The notes beneath the pieces were generated by a model. The model ran no database searches. It had not been told where the DNA came from and saw nothing but the letters and a program-made list of their open reading frames with translations. 64,000 nt of DNA from Bacillus subtilis subsp. subtilis (GTDB lineage: Bacteria; Pseudomonadota; Gammaproteobacteria; Xanthomonadales; Xanthomonadaceae): positions 1 through 64,000 of the forward strand of contig JAHREJ010000012.1 in NCBI GenBank assembly GCA_021733645.1, written 5' to 3'. This document shows positions 8,890-18,526 of the stretch, in pieces. The position numbers and the translations under genes were made by a program. The stretch's first letter is position 1. Each line of letters opens with the position of its first letter.

Positions 8890-9555
8890 TCAGGGCAGCC
8901 CCTGGTCCCCGCGCAGCACCGGGTAAGGGTTGACCGATTTCCCCTTCCACCAGTGTTTTTCCGGGCCCAGTACGTGGATTTCGAAGTGCAGGTGCGGCGC
9001 CTCCGGGCTGGCATTGCCGGTACTGCCCACATAGCCGATCACCTGGCCACGCTTGACGGCCTGCTTCTCGGCCAGGCCCTCGGCATAGCGCTGCAGGTGC
9101 GCGTAGTAGTAGCAATAGCGGCCACCGGGCTCGAACTGGTACACGGTCAGCCCGCCGCGGTCGCTGTCGAACAGCTTCTCGATGGTGCCATCGGCAACGG
9201 CCAGCACCGGGGTTCCGGCCGGGGCCAGGATATCGATGGCGTCGTGCACGCGGCCTTCGCTGCGTGCGTCGGTGAAGGTGTCCTGCAGGTGCGCCGCCGT
9301 GATCCCCTGCACCGGCAGCAACAGGGCGTTGCCGTCCGCCGGGCTGGCCGGGGGGGAGGGGGCGGCCGGCGCCACCGGCGTTGCGGCCGTGGCCACCGTG
9401 GCCGGTACGGCCCGGCCGGGCGCCACCCGCGCCGGGGCGGGTGGCGCGGTGGGGGACGGGGAGGGTGCCGGCGGCGCGTGGGTGCCGGGGCCCAGCCACC
9501 ACCAGCCGATGACGCCGATCACCAGTCCCAGGGCGAGCAGCTTGGGCAGGTTCAT
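8890..9555 (-). CDS. M23 (LytM-type) metallopeptidase
   Basis: A 221-residue protein with one N-terminal membrane segment (LALGLVIGVIGWWWLG), a Pro/Ala-rich periplasmic linker (residues 27-72) and a C-terminal M23 domain. His104 and Asp108 (HDAID) with His188 and His190 (HLHFEIH) form the zinc site, so it should cut peptidoglycan cross-bridges. It starts 4 bp after the L,D-transpeptidase stop with GGAG overlapping that stop, so the two wall enzymes are translationally coupled. Confidence 0.9.
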   Translation of the reverse strand: MNLPKLLALGLVIGVIGWWWLGPGTHAPPAPSPSPTAPPAPARVAPGRAVPATVATAATPVAPAAPSPPASPADGNALLLPVQGITAAHLQDTFTDARSEGRVHDAIDILAPAGTPVLAVADGTIEKLFDSDRGGLTVYQFEPGGRYCYYYAHLQRYAEGLAEKQAVKRGQVIGYVGSTGNASPEAPHLHFEIHVLGPEKHWWKGKSVNPYPVLRGDQGLP

Positions 9556-9559
9556 CGGC

Positions 9560-10522
9560 TCACTCCTGCATCACCACAGGCACCGAGGCATCCACCGCGT
9601 CGGCCACCTGCAGCGCGTCCCAGTTGGTCATGCGCACGCAGCCGTGCGATTCGGTCTTGCCGACATGGCCCGGCTCGGGCGTGCCATGCAGGCCGTAATG
9701 CGGCTTGGACAGGTCGATCCAGACCCGCCCAACCGGATTGTTCGGCCCCGGGGGCAGCAATGCCTTGCTCTCCTTCCTGCTGGCATCCCAGAACAGCTTG
9801 GGGTTGTAGTGGAAGGTGGGGTCGCGCGCGACGCCGAGGATCTTCCACGTCCCGATCGGCAAGGGATCGTGCTGGCTGCCCGAGGACACCGGGAACTGCG
9901 CATACACCTTGCCTTGCGCGTCATACAGACGCAGCGTGGAATCGGATTTGTCGATCACCAGTTTGGCTGCCTTCGGCAGTGTGGCCGGGGCGAGGTTGGG
10001 CACCTGGATCTCGCTGCCGGCCTTGCCCAGGTCCACGCCGGGATTGAGCGTGCGCAGCAGTTCGGGGGAGGCGTGGAAGCGCTCGCCCAGCGCTTCGTCC
10101 ACCGATGCGTAGCCAAGTGCCTTCAGTTTGGCCTGCTCGGCCGGTTTCTTCGGCATCGGCGCGAACGGGCCGGCCACGTCCTCGGCGGTCAGCGTGTAGC
10201 GCGCCAGCACCGGCGTTGCGTCCGGTTGCAGCGCCTGCCAGGTGGCGTCATCCAGCTCCCCGGTCACTTTGAGCCCGTGCGCGGCCTGGAAGCCGGCCAC
10301 CGCGCGCGTCTGGTTGGAGCCGGGCAAGCCGTCGATCTGGCCGGGGGAGAAATGCGCACGGTCCAGCAGCACCTGGGCATGCAGGTCCGAACGCAGCGCG
10401 CTGGACGGTGCGGCGGTGTCGTCAATGGGCGCGGGCAGCGCGGCCGCGGCCTGCGCGAATGCCGGAGTAGCGCTGGCCAGGGCGAGCACAAGAAGCGAAA
10501 TGGCGGGCGGGCGCAACGGCAT
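9560..10522 (-). CDS. L,D-transpeptidase (YkuD) with peptidoglycan-binding domain
   Basis: A 320-residue exported protein. The start at ATG 10522 has GGAG six bases upstream and gives a signal peptide ending TPAFA; the open frame upstream is not used. A peptidoglycan-binding-1 domain covers about residues 37-95 ([19 protein letters not shown]). A LysM-like stretch follows, and the YkuD domain ends in [20 protein letters not shown] with the nucleophilic Cys near residue 293. It forms 3-3 cross-links or attaches protein to peptidoglycan. It is coupled to the downstream M23 hydrolase gene. Confidence 0.92.
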   Translation of the reverse strand: MPLRPPAISLLVLALASATPAFAQAAAALPAPIDDTAAPSSALRSDLHAQVLLDRAHFSPGQIDGLPGSNQTRAVAGFQAAHGLKVTGELDDATWQALQPDATPVLARYTLTAEDVAGPFAPMPKKPAEQAKLKALGYASVDEALGERFHASPELLRTLNPGVDLGKAGSEIQVPNLAPATLPKAAKLVIDKSDSTLRLYDAQGKVYAQFPVSSGSQHDPLPIGTWKILGVARDPTFHYNPKLFWDASRKESKALLPPGPNNPVGRVWIDLSKPHYGLHGTPEPGHVGKTESHGCVRMTNWDALQVADAVDASVPVVMQE

Positions 10523-10719
10523 TGATGGCTCCAGTACGGGTTCGCCTTCACCTTGCCGCAGCGGCGTGCACGTGCCTTGTGAAAACGCTGACGCGCAGCT
10601 GAGTGCGCCACGCCAGGTCGATGCCGTGTACAAGCTGTGATGCGCATCACGCGCCATACCGGCGGTGCACACCAAACGCGCTATGGTGGCCAAACACCGC
10701 ATCCGGGCAAGGGGGGCGC

Positions 10720-12153
10720 ATGGCGGCAAAGCTGGCGGCGCTGTATGTGGTGTGCCACGGCCTGGTCCTGGTGCTGCTGCCGGGCCATGCCGCGCTGTTG
10801 TCATTCTGCTTTCTCATCGGCGCGCCCCTGCTGGCCGCCCTGGCCTGCAGCGGGCGCATGCTGCGCAGCGGCGCGTGGGTAGGCTGGCTGGCCGTGGCGG
10901 TGGGCATGGTGCTGTGGGCGGCCGGCATGGCGCTGAACCTGTGCCAGGACATCGGCACGGGCAATGCCGATGCCACGCCCGGCGCAAGCATGCTGCTGTA
11001 CGTGTTGTACGGGGTACCACTGACGTTTGCGATGGCGCACCCGCAGCGGGAGCCGTGGTATCTGCTGCTCATCGACGGTGCGCTGGCGGTGCTGCTGGGT
11101 TACCTGTTCTTCGTGCACACCTTCTCGTTCGCCACGCTGAGTGACGCACCGGCGCCGGGTATCAACAGCCTGCGGCTGATGTTCGATATCGAGAACCTGT
11201 TCATCGCGGTGTTCGCACTGGTGCGCTACCTGGCCAGCGAGAACGCCGCGCGCCGTGTGTTCTTCCGCGCGCTGAGCCTGTATGCGTGGGCCTACCTGGC
11301 CGTGGCCGCCTATATCAACCACGTTGCCACCGACGCCAGCTATGGCGGCATGGCCGACCTGCTCATCGACCTGCCGTTCCTGTTGCTGGCGGTGGCCGCG
11401 TGGCAGGGGGGTACCGAGCGGGTGGACCACGCGCCGCGCCGGCTGGCGCTGGTGGTGCGTGCGGGCAGCCCGCTGATCCTGCCGGCGGCGTTGCTGGTGG
11501 TATCGGCCCTGCTGGTGGGCGCGCACCCGCACCTGGCCGTGGTGGGCTTTGCGTTGGCCACGCTGGGGTCGGGCCTGCGCGGGGTGGTGATGCAGGTGCG
11601 CGCACTGGAAGGCCAGGACCAGCTGGACGTGCTGGCGCGGGTGGACGCACTGACCGGCGTCGCCAACCGGCGCCAGTTCGATCAGGTACTGAAAACCGAA
11701 TGGGCCCGGGCCCGGCGCAGCGGCCACGGGATGGCGCTGCTGATGGTGGATATCGACCACTTCAAGCAGTTCAACGACCGCTTCGGTCACCTGCTCGGCG
11801 ATGCCTGCCTGCGCGCGGTGGCCACCACCCTCACTGGCTGCGCCACGCGGGGCAGCGACGTGGTGGCGCGCTATGGCGGTGAAGAATTCGCGGTGGTGGT
11901 CGCAGACACGTCCCGCGACGGCGCCTTGGCCTTGGCCGACACCCTGCGCAACGCGGTGGCGCAGCTGCGCCTGGTCGCCACCGATCCGGCCACTCACGTT
12001 GGCGTGACCATCAGCATCGGCGTGGCGCATGTGGCCTGCGTGACTTCGCCCGACCCCGCCGCGCTGCTGGCCGCCAGCGATGCCGCGTTGTACGCGGCCA
12101 AGCGCGCCGGCCGCAACCGGGTAGTGGAAGGCACGCTGACCGAACCCGGCTAG
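10720..12153 (+). CDS. Membrane diguanylate cyclase (GGDEF)
   Basis: A 477-residue protein from ATG 10720, which follows a G-rich ribosome site; the open frame begins earlier. About nine hydrophobic segments fill residues 1-295, followed by a GGDEF domain. The active site reads YGGEEF near residue 386. An RGSD sequence five residues before it fits the RxxD inhibitory site, so it should make cyclic di-GMP and be product-inhibited. [12 protein letters not shown] is the usual N-terminal GGDEF motif. The multi-pass sensor part matches no domain I can name. Confidence 0.92.
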   Translation: MAAKLAALYVVCHGLVLVLLPGHAALLSFCFLIGAPLLAALACSGRMLRSGAWVGWLAVAVGMVLWAAGMALNLCQDIGTGNADATPGASMLLYVLYGVPLTFAMAHPQREPWYLLLIDGALAVLLGYLFFVHTFSFATLSDAPAPGINSLRLMFDIENLFIAVFALVRYLASENAARRVFFRALSLYAWAYLAVAAYINHVATDASYGGMADLLIDLPFLLLAVAAWQGGTERVDHAPRRLALVVRAGSPLILPAALLVVSALLVGAHPHLAVVGFALATLGSGLRGVVMQVRALEGQDQLDVLARVDALTGVANRRQFDQVLKTEWARARRSGHGMALLMVDIDHFKQFNDRFGHLLGDACLRAVATTLTGCATRGSDVVARYGGEEFAVVVADTSRDGALALADTLRNAVAQLRLVATDPATHVGVTISIGVAHVACVTSPDPAALLAASDAALYAAKRAGRNRVVEGTLTEPG

Positions 12154-12349
12154 GGCCGCCTCCCCATTGACGGCCGCGCTGCTACGGCAACCCGCGGCGG
12201 GTCATGTGCGCGTTGTGCAGCGTCTGGCCCCGGATCGGCACGGTCCGGCGGTGCACCGCGCAGAATCCGACCGCGGTGAAAGTGTGTCGGCCACGGACGG
12301 TCGTCCGCGCTCAGGTCTTGGACATGCCCGACGCATGGCCGGTTCGACG

Positions 12350-12796
12350 TCATGCGTTGCCATCGCGGACTTCCACCAGCACCGGGCAAGGCGCGTGGTC
12401 GATGGTCCACTGGCCAACGGAGCGCTCGAACAACCGTTCCATCCGGGAAAGATGCCGGTGGCCGATGACAATCAGGTCGCAGCCATGCTGTCGCGCGTAA
12501 TCGCACAGCACCTGGGCCGGCTCACCGGCGGGATGGCTGGCCACGCCATCGACGCCGCGCTCGCGCAGCGCATCCAGCGCCTCGCCCAGCAGCTGTGCCG
12601 CCTGGTGGCGCTGCGCGTCGGCGGCGCGGTATTCGGTGCGATCGCTGCGCGGGGCGTCATCGTCCAGCGCATAGGACGGATCGAGCACGCACACCAGGTG
12701 CAGGCGGGTACGCGGGGTGGCCAGAGAGGCCGCCAGGGCCAGCACGCTGGCATGCTGGGGGCCGCCATCAATGGCGACCAGAATGGTGGTGAACAT
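12350..12796 (-). CDS. Universal stress protein (UspA family)
   Basis: A 148-residue protein from ATG 12796 (MFTTILVAIDGG); the frame is open further upstream but that part is not USP-like. VAIDG starts the fold, and GHRHLSRMERLFERSVGQ corresponds to the GxxG-x9-G(S/T) ATP-binding motif. The end, CPVLVEVRDG, is typical. It probably binds ATP and responds to stress or growth arrest. It is divergent from a LysR gene across about 150 bp. Confidence 0.85.
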   Translation of the reverse strand: MFTTILVAIDGGPQHASVLALAASLATPRTRLHLVCVLDPSYALDDDAPRSDRTEYRAADAQRHQAAQLLGEALDALRERGVDGVASHPAGEPAQVLCDYARQHGCDLIVIGHRHLSRMERLFERSVGQWTIDHAPCPVLVEVRDGNA

Positions 12797-12944
12797 GGGG
12801 CATCTCGCTGGGGGAGCCGGGATGGTCGCGCAAAGCACGCTGGCCACCCATGCCGTGCGCCGCAGGAAAGGATTGCGTCTGGTGCACGCGTTGCGGATTT
12901 GGCATGCCGTAAAGTGACTGCCAACCCCTGACTGTGCCGTTGCC

Positions 12945-13853
12945 ATGCCCGACCTGAACCTGTTGCTTGCGTTGGATGTCCTGATCGAGGAAGGCAGCGT
13001 GGTAGGCGCGGCGCGGCGCATGAACCTGAGTGCGCCGGCGATGAGCCGCACCCTGGGCCGCATCCGCGAGGCGGTGGGCGACCCGGTGCTGGTCCGCTCC
13101 GGGCGCGGGCTGGCGCCCACGCCGCGCGCGCTGCAGCTGCGCGAACAGGTGCGCGAGGTGATCGAGCAGGCGCACCTGGTGTTCAACGCCGGCCGCGAAG
13201 TCGACATGCTGACCCTGGAGCGCACCTTCAGCATCCGCGCCAACGATGTGTTCGTGGGCACCTACGGCGGTCGCATGCGCGAGCTGTTCCAGTCGCAGGC
13301 GCCCTGTTCGGTGCTGCGTTTCGTGCCCGAAGGGGATGGCGACGACGATGCCATGCAGCAGGGCCGCATCGACCTGCACATCAGCACCGCCGGCAAGCAT
13401 GGTGCCGATACCAAGGTGCAGAACCTGTTCAGCACGTCGTTCTTCGGCGCGGCGCGCGACAACCACCCGCTTTTCAGCCAGGACATCAGCGCCGAGCGCT
13501 TTGCCGCGTTCGATCACATTGCGGTGTCGCGGCGCGGCCTGTCGCATGGACCGATCGACGAAGACCTGGCCGCGCTGGGTCTGAAACGGCGGGTGGCGCA
13601 GATCATGCCCACCTTTCATTCGGCGATCTTCGCCGCGGCCGATTCAGACCTGATCCTGCCGCAGATGCCCAGCGTGATGCTGGGCCGGCTGGAACGGCTG
13701 GGCGTGCCATTGCGGCTGTTCGAACTGCCCATCCCGGTGCGCAGCGTGATTGTCGTACAGGCATGGCACCCGCGCCTGGACAGCGATCTGGCGCATCGTT
13801 GGCTGCGCCGCAGCATCAAGACCATGTGCGACACCGCCTCAACGCTGGCCTGA
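12945..13853 (+). CDS. LysR-family regulator upstream of the efflux operon
   Basis: A 302-residue LysR protein with an N-terminal helix-turn-helix (VGAARRMNLSAPAMSRTLGRI) and an effector domain. The first residues (MPDLNLLLALDVLIEEGSV) resemble the NodD/LeuO/nac-like branch. It is followed on the same strand, after 182 bp, by the leader peptide and DHA2/EmrA/OMF efflux genes, so it is the obvious candidate regulator of that operon. The universal stress gene diverges from it and is an alternative target. Confidence 0.88.
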   Translation: MPDLNLLLALDVLIEEGSVVGAARRMNLSAPAMSRTLGRIREAVGDPVLVRSGRGLAPTPRALQLREQVREVIEQAHLVFNAGREVDMLTLERTFSIRANDVFVGTYGGRMRELFQSQAPCSVLRFVPEGDGDDDAMQQGRIDLHISTAGKHGADTKVQNLFSTSFFGAARDNHPLFSQDISAERFAAFDHIAVSRRGLSHGPIDEDLAALGLKRRVAQIMPTFHSAIFAAADSDLILPQMPSVMLGRLERLGVPLRLFELPIPVRSVIVVQAWHPRLDSDLAHRWLRRSIKTMCDTASTLA

Positions 13854-13988
13854 CCCGGCGCACGTTGGCCGGTGCTGGCACATGACCGTCGGGCCGTGCG
13901 CTGCATGCATTCGAGGATTGGCCGGCACAGCATTTTTCGCAGCATCGGCACTGCCTAGACTGCCGCTCCCTGTTGTGGAGTGGATGCC

Positions 13989-14039
13989 ATGTCCCTGTTG
14001 TACCCCGTGCACCGCGCCGCCGCGGACGGTGCACGATGA
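13989..14039 (+). CDS. Probable 16-residue leader peptide coupled to the efflux transporter
   Basis: ATG 13989 follows TGGAG at an 8-nt spacing, a much better ribosome site than any in front of the transporter gene. The frame encodes MSLLYPVHRAAADGAR, and its TGA overlaps the transporter ATG (ATGA at 14036-14039). This is the standard layout of a translationally coupled leader. The peptide has no family. A control role, for example attenuation or drug-induced ribosome stalling, is inference. Confidence 0.5.
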   Translation: MSLLYPVHRAAADGAR

Positions 14040-15577
14040 GCGCGCTGGGCGCGACCTTGCCGGCCACGGCCGCCCCTGCACCTGCGGCACCGCCGCAGGC
14101 CACGTTCGGCCTGCGCTTGGCGGTGGGCCTGTGCGGTGTGCTGCTGGCGGTGCTGATTTCAGGCATCAATGAAAACGTCACCAAGGTGGCGCTGGCCGAC
14201 ATCCGCGGCGCGATGGGCGTCAGCGTCGACGACGGTAGCTGGATCGTGGCGCTGTATACGGCCATGTCGGTCAGTGCGATGGCCTTTGCACCGTGGTGCG
14301 CGGTGACCTTCTCGCTACGCCGGTTCGCGCTGTGCATGATCGGCGCCTTCATGCTGCTGGGCGTGCTGTGCCCGCTGGCCCCGGACCTGACTTCGCTGCT
14401 GATCCTGCGGGCGCTGCAGGGCCTGGCCGGTGGCGCGTTGCCGCCGTTGCTGATGAGCGTGGCGCTGCGTTTCCTGCCGCCGGGCATCAAGCTGTACGGG
14501 CTGGCCGGCTATGCCCTCACTGCCACCTTCGGGCCCAGCCTGGGCACGCCTATGGCCGCGTTGTGGGTGGAGTACGTGGGCTGGCACTGGGCGTTCTGGC
14601 AGATCGTGCCGTGGTGCATCGCGGCGATGGCGATGGTCGGCTGGGGCCTGCCGCAGGACCCGCTGCGGCTGGAGCGTTTTGCCCAGTTCAACGGGCTGGG
14701 GCTGGCGTTGGGCCTGCCGGCGCTGGTGATGCTGGTGCTGGGCCTGGTACAGGGGCCGCGGCTGGACTGGTTCGCTTCGCCGTTGATCTGCACGCTGCTT
14801 GGCGGCGGCAGTGGCCTGCTGGTGCTGTTTCTTTACAACGAATGGTCGCACCCGCTGCCGTTCTTCAAGCTGCAGTTGCTGGCCAACCGCAACCTTACCT
14901 ATTCGCTGGTGACCCTGGGCGGGGTGCTGTTCGTGCTGCTGGCGGTGATCATGATCCCGTCCAGTTTCCTGGCCAAGGTACAGGGCTACCGCCCGCTGCA
15001 GACCGCGCCGGTGTTGTTGTGGGTGGCCCTTCCGCAGCTGCTGGCCTTGCCGCTGGTGGCCACGCTGCTCAACCAGCGTCGCATTGATTGCCGCTGGGTA
15101 CAGGCCACCGGGCTGGCGTTGCTGGCGCTGGCGTGCTGGCTGGGCGCGCAGCTCACCACCGAGTGGAACCGCGACAACTTCGTGCTGCTGCAGATGGTGC
15201 AGATCTTCGCCCAGCCGATGGCGGTGCTGCCGTTGCTGATGCTGGCCACCGGCAGCCTGGCCCCGGCCGATGGCCCGTTCGCGTCGGCGTGGTTCAACAC
15301 CGTCAAGGGCTTTGCCGCCGTGTTGGCCGGCGGCGTCCTGGAGGCGGTGACCACGCTGCGCAGCCACGTGCATTCCACCGCGCTGGTGGACCGGCTGGGC
15401 AATGCGCCGTGGCTGGATGCCAGCGCCTCGCCATCGCTGGGCGCGCGCCTGCATGCGCAGGTGGTCGCGCTGACCTCTGCTGACCTTTACCTGCTGGTGG
15501 CCGTGGTCGCGATCGCCCTGATCGCGCTCATCCCGTGGTTGCCCAGCCGTATCTTCCCGCCACGTGCCGTGGCTTGA
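14036..15577 (+). CDS. DHA2-family MFS drug efflux transporter (EmrB type)
   Basis: A 513-residue, about 14-segment major facilitator. The start at ATG 14036 (MSALGATLP) is chosen because the upstream frame is covered by the leader peptide and is not membrane-like. INENVTKVALADIRGAMG and the DDGSWIVALYTAMSVS stretch match motif D1 and the start of DHA2 transporters. LQGLAGGALPPLLMSVALRF is the second conserved block. With the EmrA-like adaptor and the outer-membrane factor that follow, it should form a tripartite proton-driven pump; the substrate is unknown. Confidence 0.9.
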   Translation: MSALGATLPATAAPAPAAPPQATFGLRLAVGLCGVLLAVLISGINENVTKVALADIRGAMGVSVDDGSWIVALYTAMSVSAMAFAPWCAVTFSLRRFALCMIGAFMLLGVLCPLAPDLTSLLILRALQGLAGGALPPLLMSVALRFLPPGIKLYGLAGYALTATFGPSLGTPMAALWVEYVGWHWAFWQIVPWCIAAMAMVGWGLPQDPLRLERFAQFNGLGLALGLPALVMLVLGLVQGPRLDWFASPLICTLLGGGSGLLVLFLYNEWSHPLPFFKLQLLANRNLTYSLVTLGGVLFVLLAVIMIPSSFLAKVQGYRPLQTAPVLLWVALPQLLALPLVATLLNQRRIDCRWVQATGLALLALACWLGAQLTTEWNRDNFVLLQMVQIFAQPMAVLPLLMLATGSLAPADGPFASAWFNTVKGFAAVLAGGVLEAVTTLRSHVHSTALVDRLGNAPWLDASASPSLGARLHAQVVALTSADLYLLVAVVAIALIALIPWLPSRIFPPRAVA

Positions 15578-15594
15578 ATTCCAGGAAACTCCCC

Positions 15595-16650
15595 ATGTCC
15601 GATACCAGAAAACACGTGCCCGCGATCATCGCCGCGGGCGTGCTCATGCTTGCGGCCAGCGGCTGGCTGCTGCTGCGCGACGGCCGCCACCAGCGCACCA
15701 ACAATGCCTATGTCACCGCCGATTTCACCGTGGTGGCGCCCAAGGTGGCCGGCTTCGTCAGCGAGGTGCACGTGGCCGACAACCAGCCGGTGAAGGCCGG
15801 TGATGTGCTGGCCCGCATCGACGACCGCGATTACCAGGTGGCCTTGTCCGCCGCGCACGCCGACCTGGCCAATGCACGCGCGCAGTTGGCCAACGCACAG
15901 GCGGCACTGGCCCAGCAGGATGCGCTGATCGACCAGGCGCGCGCCACGCTGGATGTGAGCCAGTCCGAGCTGACCCTGGCCCAGGCTGACCAGCAGCGCT
16001 ACCAGGCGCTGGCCCGCGACGGTGCGGGCACGGTGCAGAACGCCCAGCAGGCGCAGTCGCGCCAGGCCGTGGCCAGCGCGCACCTGCACCAGGGCCGGGC
16101 GGCACTGCTGGGTACACGCCAGCGCACCGACATCCTGCGCGCCGGCGTGCAGGCCGCCGAGGCGGCGGTGCAACGCGCGCAGGCGGCCCAGGCGCGGGCC
16201 GAGCTGGACTTGTCGCACACCCGGTTGCGCGCGCCGATCGACGGCATGGTCGGGCGGCGCGCCATCCGCGTGGGGGCCTATCTGACCCCGGGCACGCCGG
16301 TGCTGGCGGTGGTGCCGCTGCAGCAGGCGTTCGTGGTGGCCAACTTCCAGGAAACCCAGCTCACCCGCATGCGCGCGGGGCAGGCGGTGGACCTGCGCGT
16401 GGACGTGTTCCCCGGGCAACCGCTGCACGGCCGCATCGACAGCATCGCCCCGGCCACCGGGGTGACCTTTGCGGCGGTGGCACCGGAAAACGCCACCGGC
16501 AACTTCACCAAGGTGGTGCAGCGGGTGCCGGTCAAGATCGTGCTCGACCGCGACCAGGCGCTGATCGGCCAGCTGCGCGCGGGCATGTCGGTGGAGGCCA
16601 GCGTGGACCTGGACAGCGGTCCACGCGGCCTAGCAGGGGAGGGCGCGTGA
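15595..16650 (+). CDS. EmrA/HlyD-family membrane fusion protein
   Basis: A 351-residue periplasmic adaptor from ATG 15595. It has one N-terminal membrane anchor (IIAAGVLMLAASGWLLL). The first lipoyl half (VVAPKVAGFVSEVHVADNQPV) is followed by a long Ala/Gln-rich coiled-coil hairpin (about residues 80-210), the second lipoyl half (LRAPIDGMVGRRAI) and a beta-barrel domain. It sits between the DHA2 transporter (17-bp gap) and the outer-membrane factor (1-bp stop/start overlap), so it joins the two. Confidence 0.93.
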   Translation: MSDTRKHVPAIIAAGVLMLAASGWLLLRDGRHQRTNNAYVTADFTVVAPKVAGFVSEVHVADNQPVKAGDVLARIDDRDYQVALSAAHADLANARAQLANAQAALAQQDALIDQARATLDVSQSELTLAQADQQRYQALARDGAGTVQNAQQAQSRQAVASAHLHQGRAALLGTRQRTDILRAGVQAAEAAVQRAQAAQARAELDLSHTRLRAPIDGMVGRRAIRVGAYLTPGTPVLAVVPLQQAFVVANFQETQLTRMRAGQAVDLRVDVFPGQPLHGRIDSIAPATGVTFAAVAPENATGNFTKVVQRVPVKIVLDRDQALIGQLRAGMSVEASVDLDSGPRGLAGEGA

Positions 16651-18071
16651 TGGCCCGGGTGCAGTGGCGCGCGCTGCCGGCCGGCGCACTGTGCGTGGCG
16701 CTGTCGGCGTGCACGCTGGGGCCGGATTTCGTCCGCCCCACCGCGCAACTGCCGGCGCAGTGGCAGGGCGAGGCGGTGACCTCCGATGCGTTTTCCAGTG
16801 ATGCCCAATGGTGGGCCGGGTTCGAGGACCCGGTGCTGGTGTCGCTGGCGGGCCAGGCGTTGCAGGCCAACCTGGACATCCAGCTGGCCGCCAACCGCGT
16901 GCAGCAGAGCCGCGCGGCGCGCGGCATCAGCGCGGCCGACCGCGCGCCCGGCGTGGCCGCCTCTGCCAGCGGGGTGCGCGCACGCAACAGCGAAGTGGGG
17001 CTCAACGATCCGTCCGGCAACGCGGGTCGCCACGACTATGGGCTGTTCCAGGCCGGCATCGGGGTGAGCTGGGAGCTGGACCTGTGGGGCCGGGTGCGAC
17101 GCCAGGTGGAAATGGCCGACGCGCGCGTGCAGATTGCCGACGAAGATGCGCATGCGGTGCAGGTGGCGATACTGGCCGACACCGCGCGCAACTACCTGCA
17201 GCTGCGCGCCACCACCCAGCTGCTGGCGATCACCGACGACAACCTGCGCATTGCGCGTGACGTGCAGCGGCTGACCGAGGCACGGCAGCGCCAAGGCGTG
17301 GCCACCACCCTGCACGTGGCCAGCGCTGCGGCGCAGGTGGCCGCGCTGGACGCGCGGCTGGCGCCGCTGCGGCATCGCCAGGCGCAACTGCGCAATGCGC
17401 TGGCGTTGCTGTTGGCGCAGCCCCCGCAGGCGCTGGATGCCACCCTGTCAGGCAGCCGCCGCGACTGGCCGGCGCTGCCGCCGGTGGCCACCGGCGTGCC
17501 AAGCGAGCTGGCCGAACGGCGTCCGGACATCCGTCGCGCCGAAGCGTCGCTGCAGGTGGCGACCGCGTCGATCGGGGTGGCCAAGGCCAGCTTCCTGCCG
17601 CGCATCACCCTCACCGGCGATGCAGGTTTCCAGTCAAAGCAGCTGGATGATCTGGACGGTTGGAACGCGCACCGTTTCAGCATCGGGCCATCGATCAGCC
17701 TGCCGATCTTCCAGGGCGGCCGGCTCACCGCCAACCTGGCCCTGAGCCGCCTGCAGCACCAACAGGCGGCGCTGCAGTTCCGGCGCACGGTACTGCAGGC
17801 CTGGCATGAGGTGGACGATGCGATTGACGGCTACGCCAGCGAACAGCAGCGTGGCGTGCAGCTGGTGGTGGCGGTGGACGAAAGCGACCGCGCGCTGGGC
17901 GCGGCCCAACGCCAGTACCAGGCCGGCGTGGTGGACATGCTGGATGTGCTCAGCACCCAGCGCATCGCGCTGGACAACCAGGCCGCGCTGGCCAACAGCC
18001 AGGCCGCCGCCGCCATCGCACGGGTGGATCTGTACCGCGTGCTGGGCGGTGGCTGGCGCCCGCACCCGTAG
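16650..18071 (+). CDS. NodT/OprM-type outer-membrane efflux lipoprotein
   Basis: A 473-residue outer-membrane factor. A lipobox (LSAC) gives Cys as the likely first residue of the mature lipoprotein, followed by TLGPDFVRP, typical of the NodT family. Two OEP repeats follow with motifs such as YGLFQAGIGVSWELDLWG and ERRPDIRRAEASLQ. ATG 16650 overlaps the adaptor stop (TGATG); a GTG one codon earlier is possible. The TAG stop is also the head of a SMAG palindrome. It forms the exit duct of the pump. Confidence 0.93.
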   Translation: MARVQWRALPAGALCVALSACTLGPDFVRPTAQLPAQWQGEAVTSDAFSSDAQWWAGFEDPVLVSLAGQALQANLDIQLAANRVQQSRAARGISAADRAPGVAASASGVRARNSEVGLNDPSGNAGRHDYGLFQAGIGVSWELDLWGRVRRQVEMADARVQIADEDAHAVQVAILADTARNYLQLRATTQLLAITDDNLRIARDVQRLTEARQRQGVATTLHVASAAAQVAALDARLAPLRHRQAQLRNALALLLAQPPQALDATLSGSRRDWPALPPVATGVPSELAERRPDIRRAEASLQVATASIGVAKASFLPRITLTGDAGFQSKQLDDLDGWNAHRFSIGPSISLPIFQGGRLTANLALSRLQHQQAALQFRRTVLQAWHEVDDAIDGYASEQQRGVQLVVAVDESDRALGAAQRQYQAGVVDMLDVLSTQRIALDNQAALANSQAAAAIARVDLYRVLGGGWRPHP

Positions 18072-18120
18072 TGCCGGCAGTTGCCGGCACCCCTGGCCGG
18101 TGCCGGCAACGGCCGGCCGC
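18068..18120. repeat. SMAG palindrome pair; head supplies a stop codon
   Basis: The GTAG head at 18068-18071 contains the TAG stop of the outer-membrane factor gene. A stem TGCCGGCA/TGCCGGCA follows, then a second GC-rich hairpin (GGCCG/CGGCC) to about 18119. The pair lies between convergent genes and may end both transcripts. Confidence 0.78.
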
Positions 18121-18122
18121 CG

Positions 18123-18461
18123 TCAACGGACGTCGCGCAGTTCCCAATGGTGCCCGGCCAGCAGGCGCAGGCGCTGCTTGAACACGTCGCTGTCGATGGC
18201 GGTGGTCACCACCAGGTTGATGCGCAGATCATCCTGCGACCCGGTCACGGTGGCCCCCGGGTCGGTCGCGCCCCACTGCAGCTCGACCGCGTCCGGGTCG
18301 GACTGCTTGGCGCGCCACTTTTCAAACAGCGCGGTGCCACGCAGGGCATCCTGCAGCTCTTCGGCGAAGCCGGCCGCGCTCTGCGAGTGGAAGGAAAGAT
18401 CCGAATCGTTGCCGCGGGCCTGGGACGGGTTCGGCAGGCTGATGTGGTACTGCGCTGACAT
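18123..18461 (-). CDS. Small conserved-looking hypothetical protein
   Basis: A 112-residue soluble protein from ATG 18461, preceded by GGAG at an ideal distance. It begins MSAQYHISLPNPSQARG and ends LLAGHHWELRDVR. No catalytic motif, signal peptide or membrane segment is visible, and I recognise no family. It is followed on the same strand by nothing but the SMAG pair; DegV lies 65 bp upstream in the same direction, so a shared transcript is plausible. Confidence 0.65.
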   Translation of the reverse strand: MSAQYHISLPNPSQARGNDSDLSFHSQSAAGFAEELQDALRGTALFEKWRAKQSDPDAVELQWGATDPGATVTGSQDDLRINLVVTTAIDSDVFKQRLRLLAGHHWELRDVR

Positions 18462-18526
18462 GGTGGTCTCCGTTGAAGGCTGCAAGGCTGGCAGAAACGC
18501 GGTGGATTTGGCGTGCAGATCGCGCG

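Noticed and set aside
12150..12506. 118-codon minus frame beside the universal stress gene
   Set aside because: It overlaps the universal stress protein in a shifted frame with Arg/Pro-rich product; no independent start signal.
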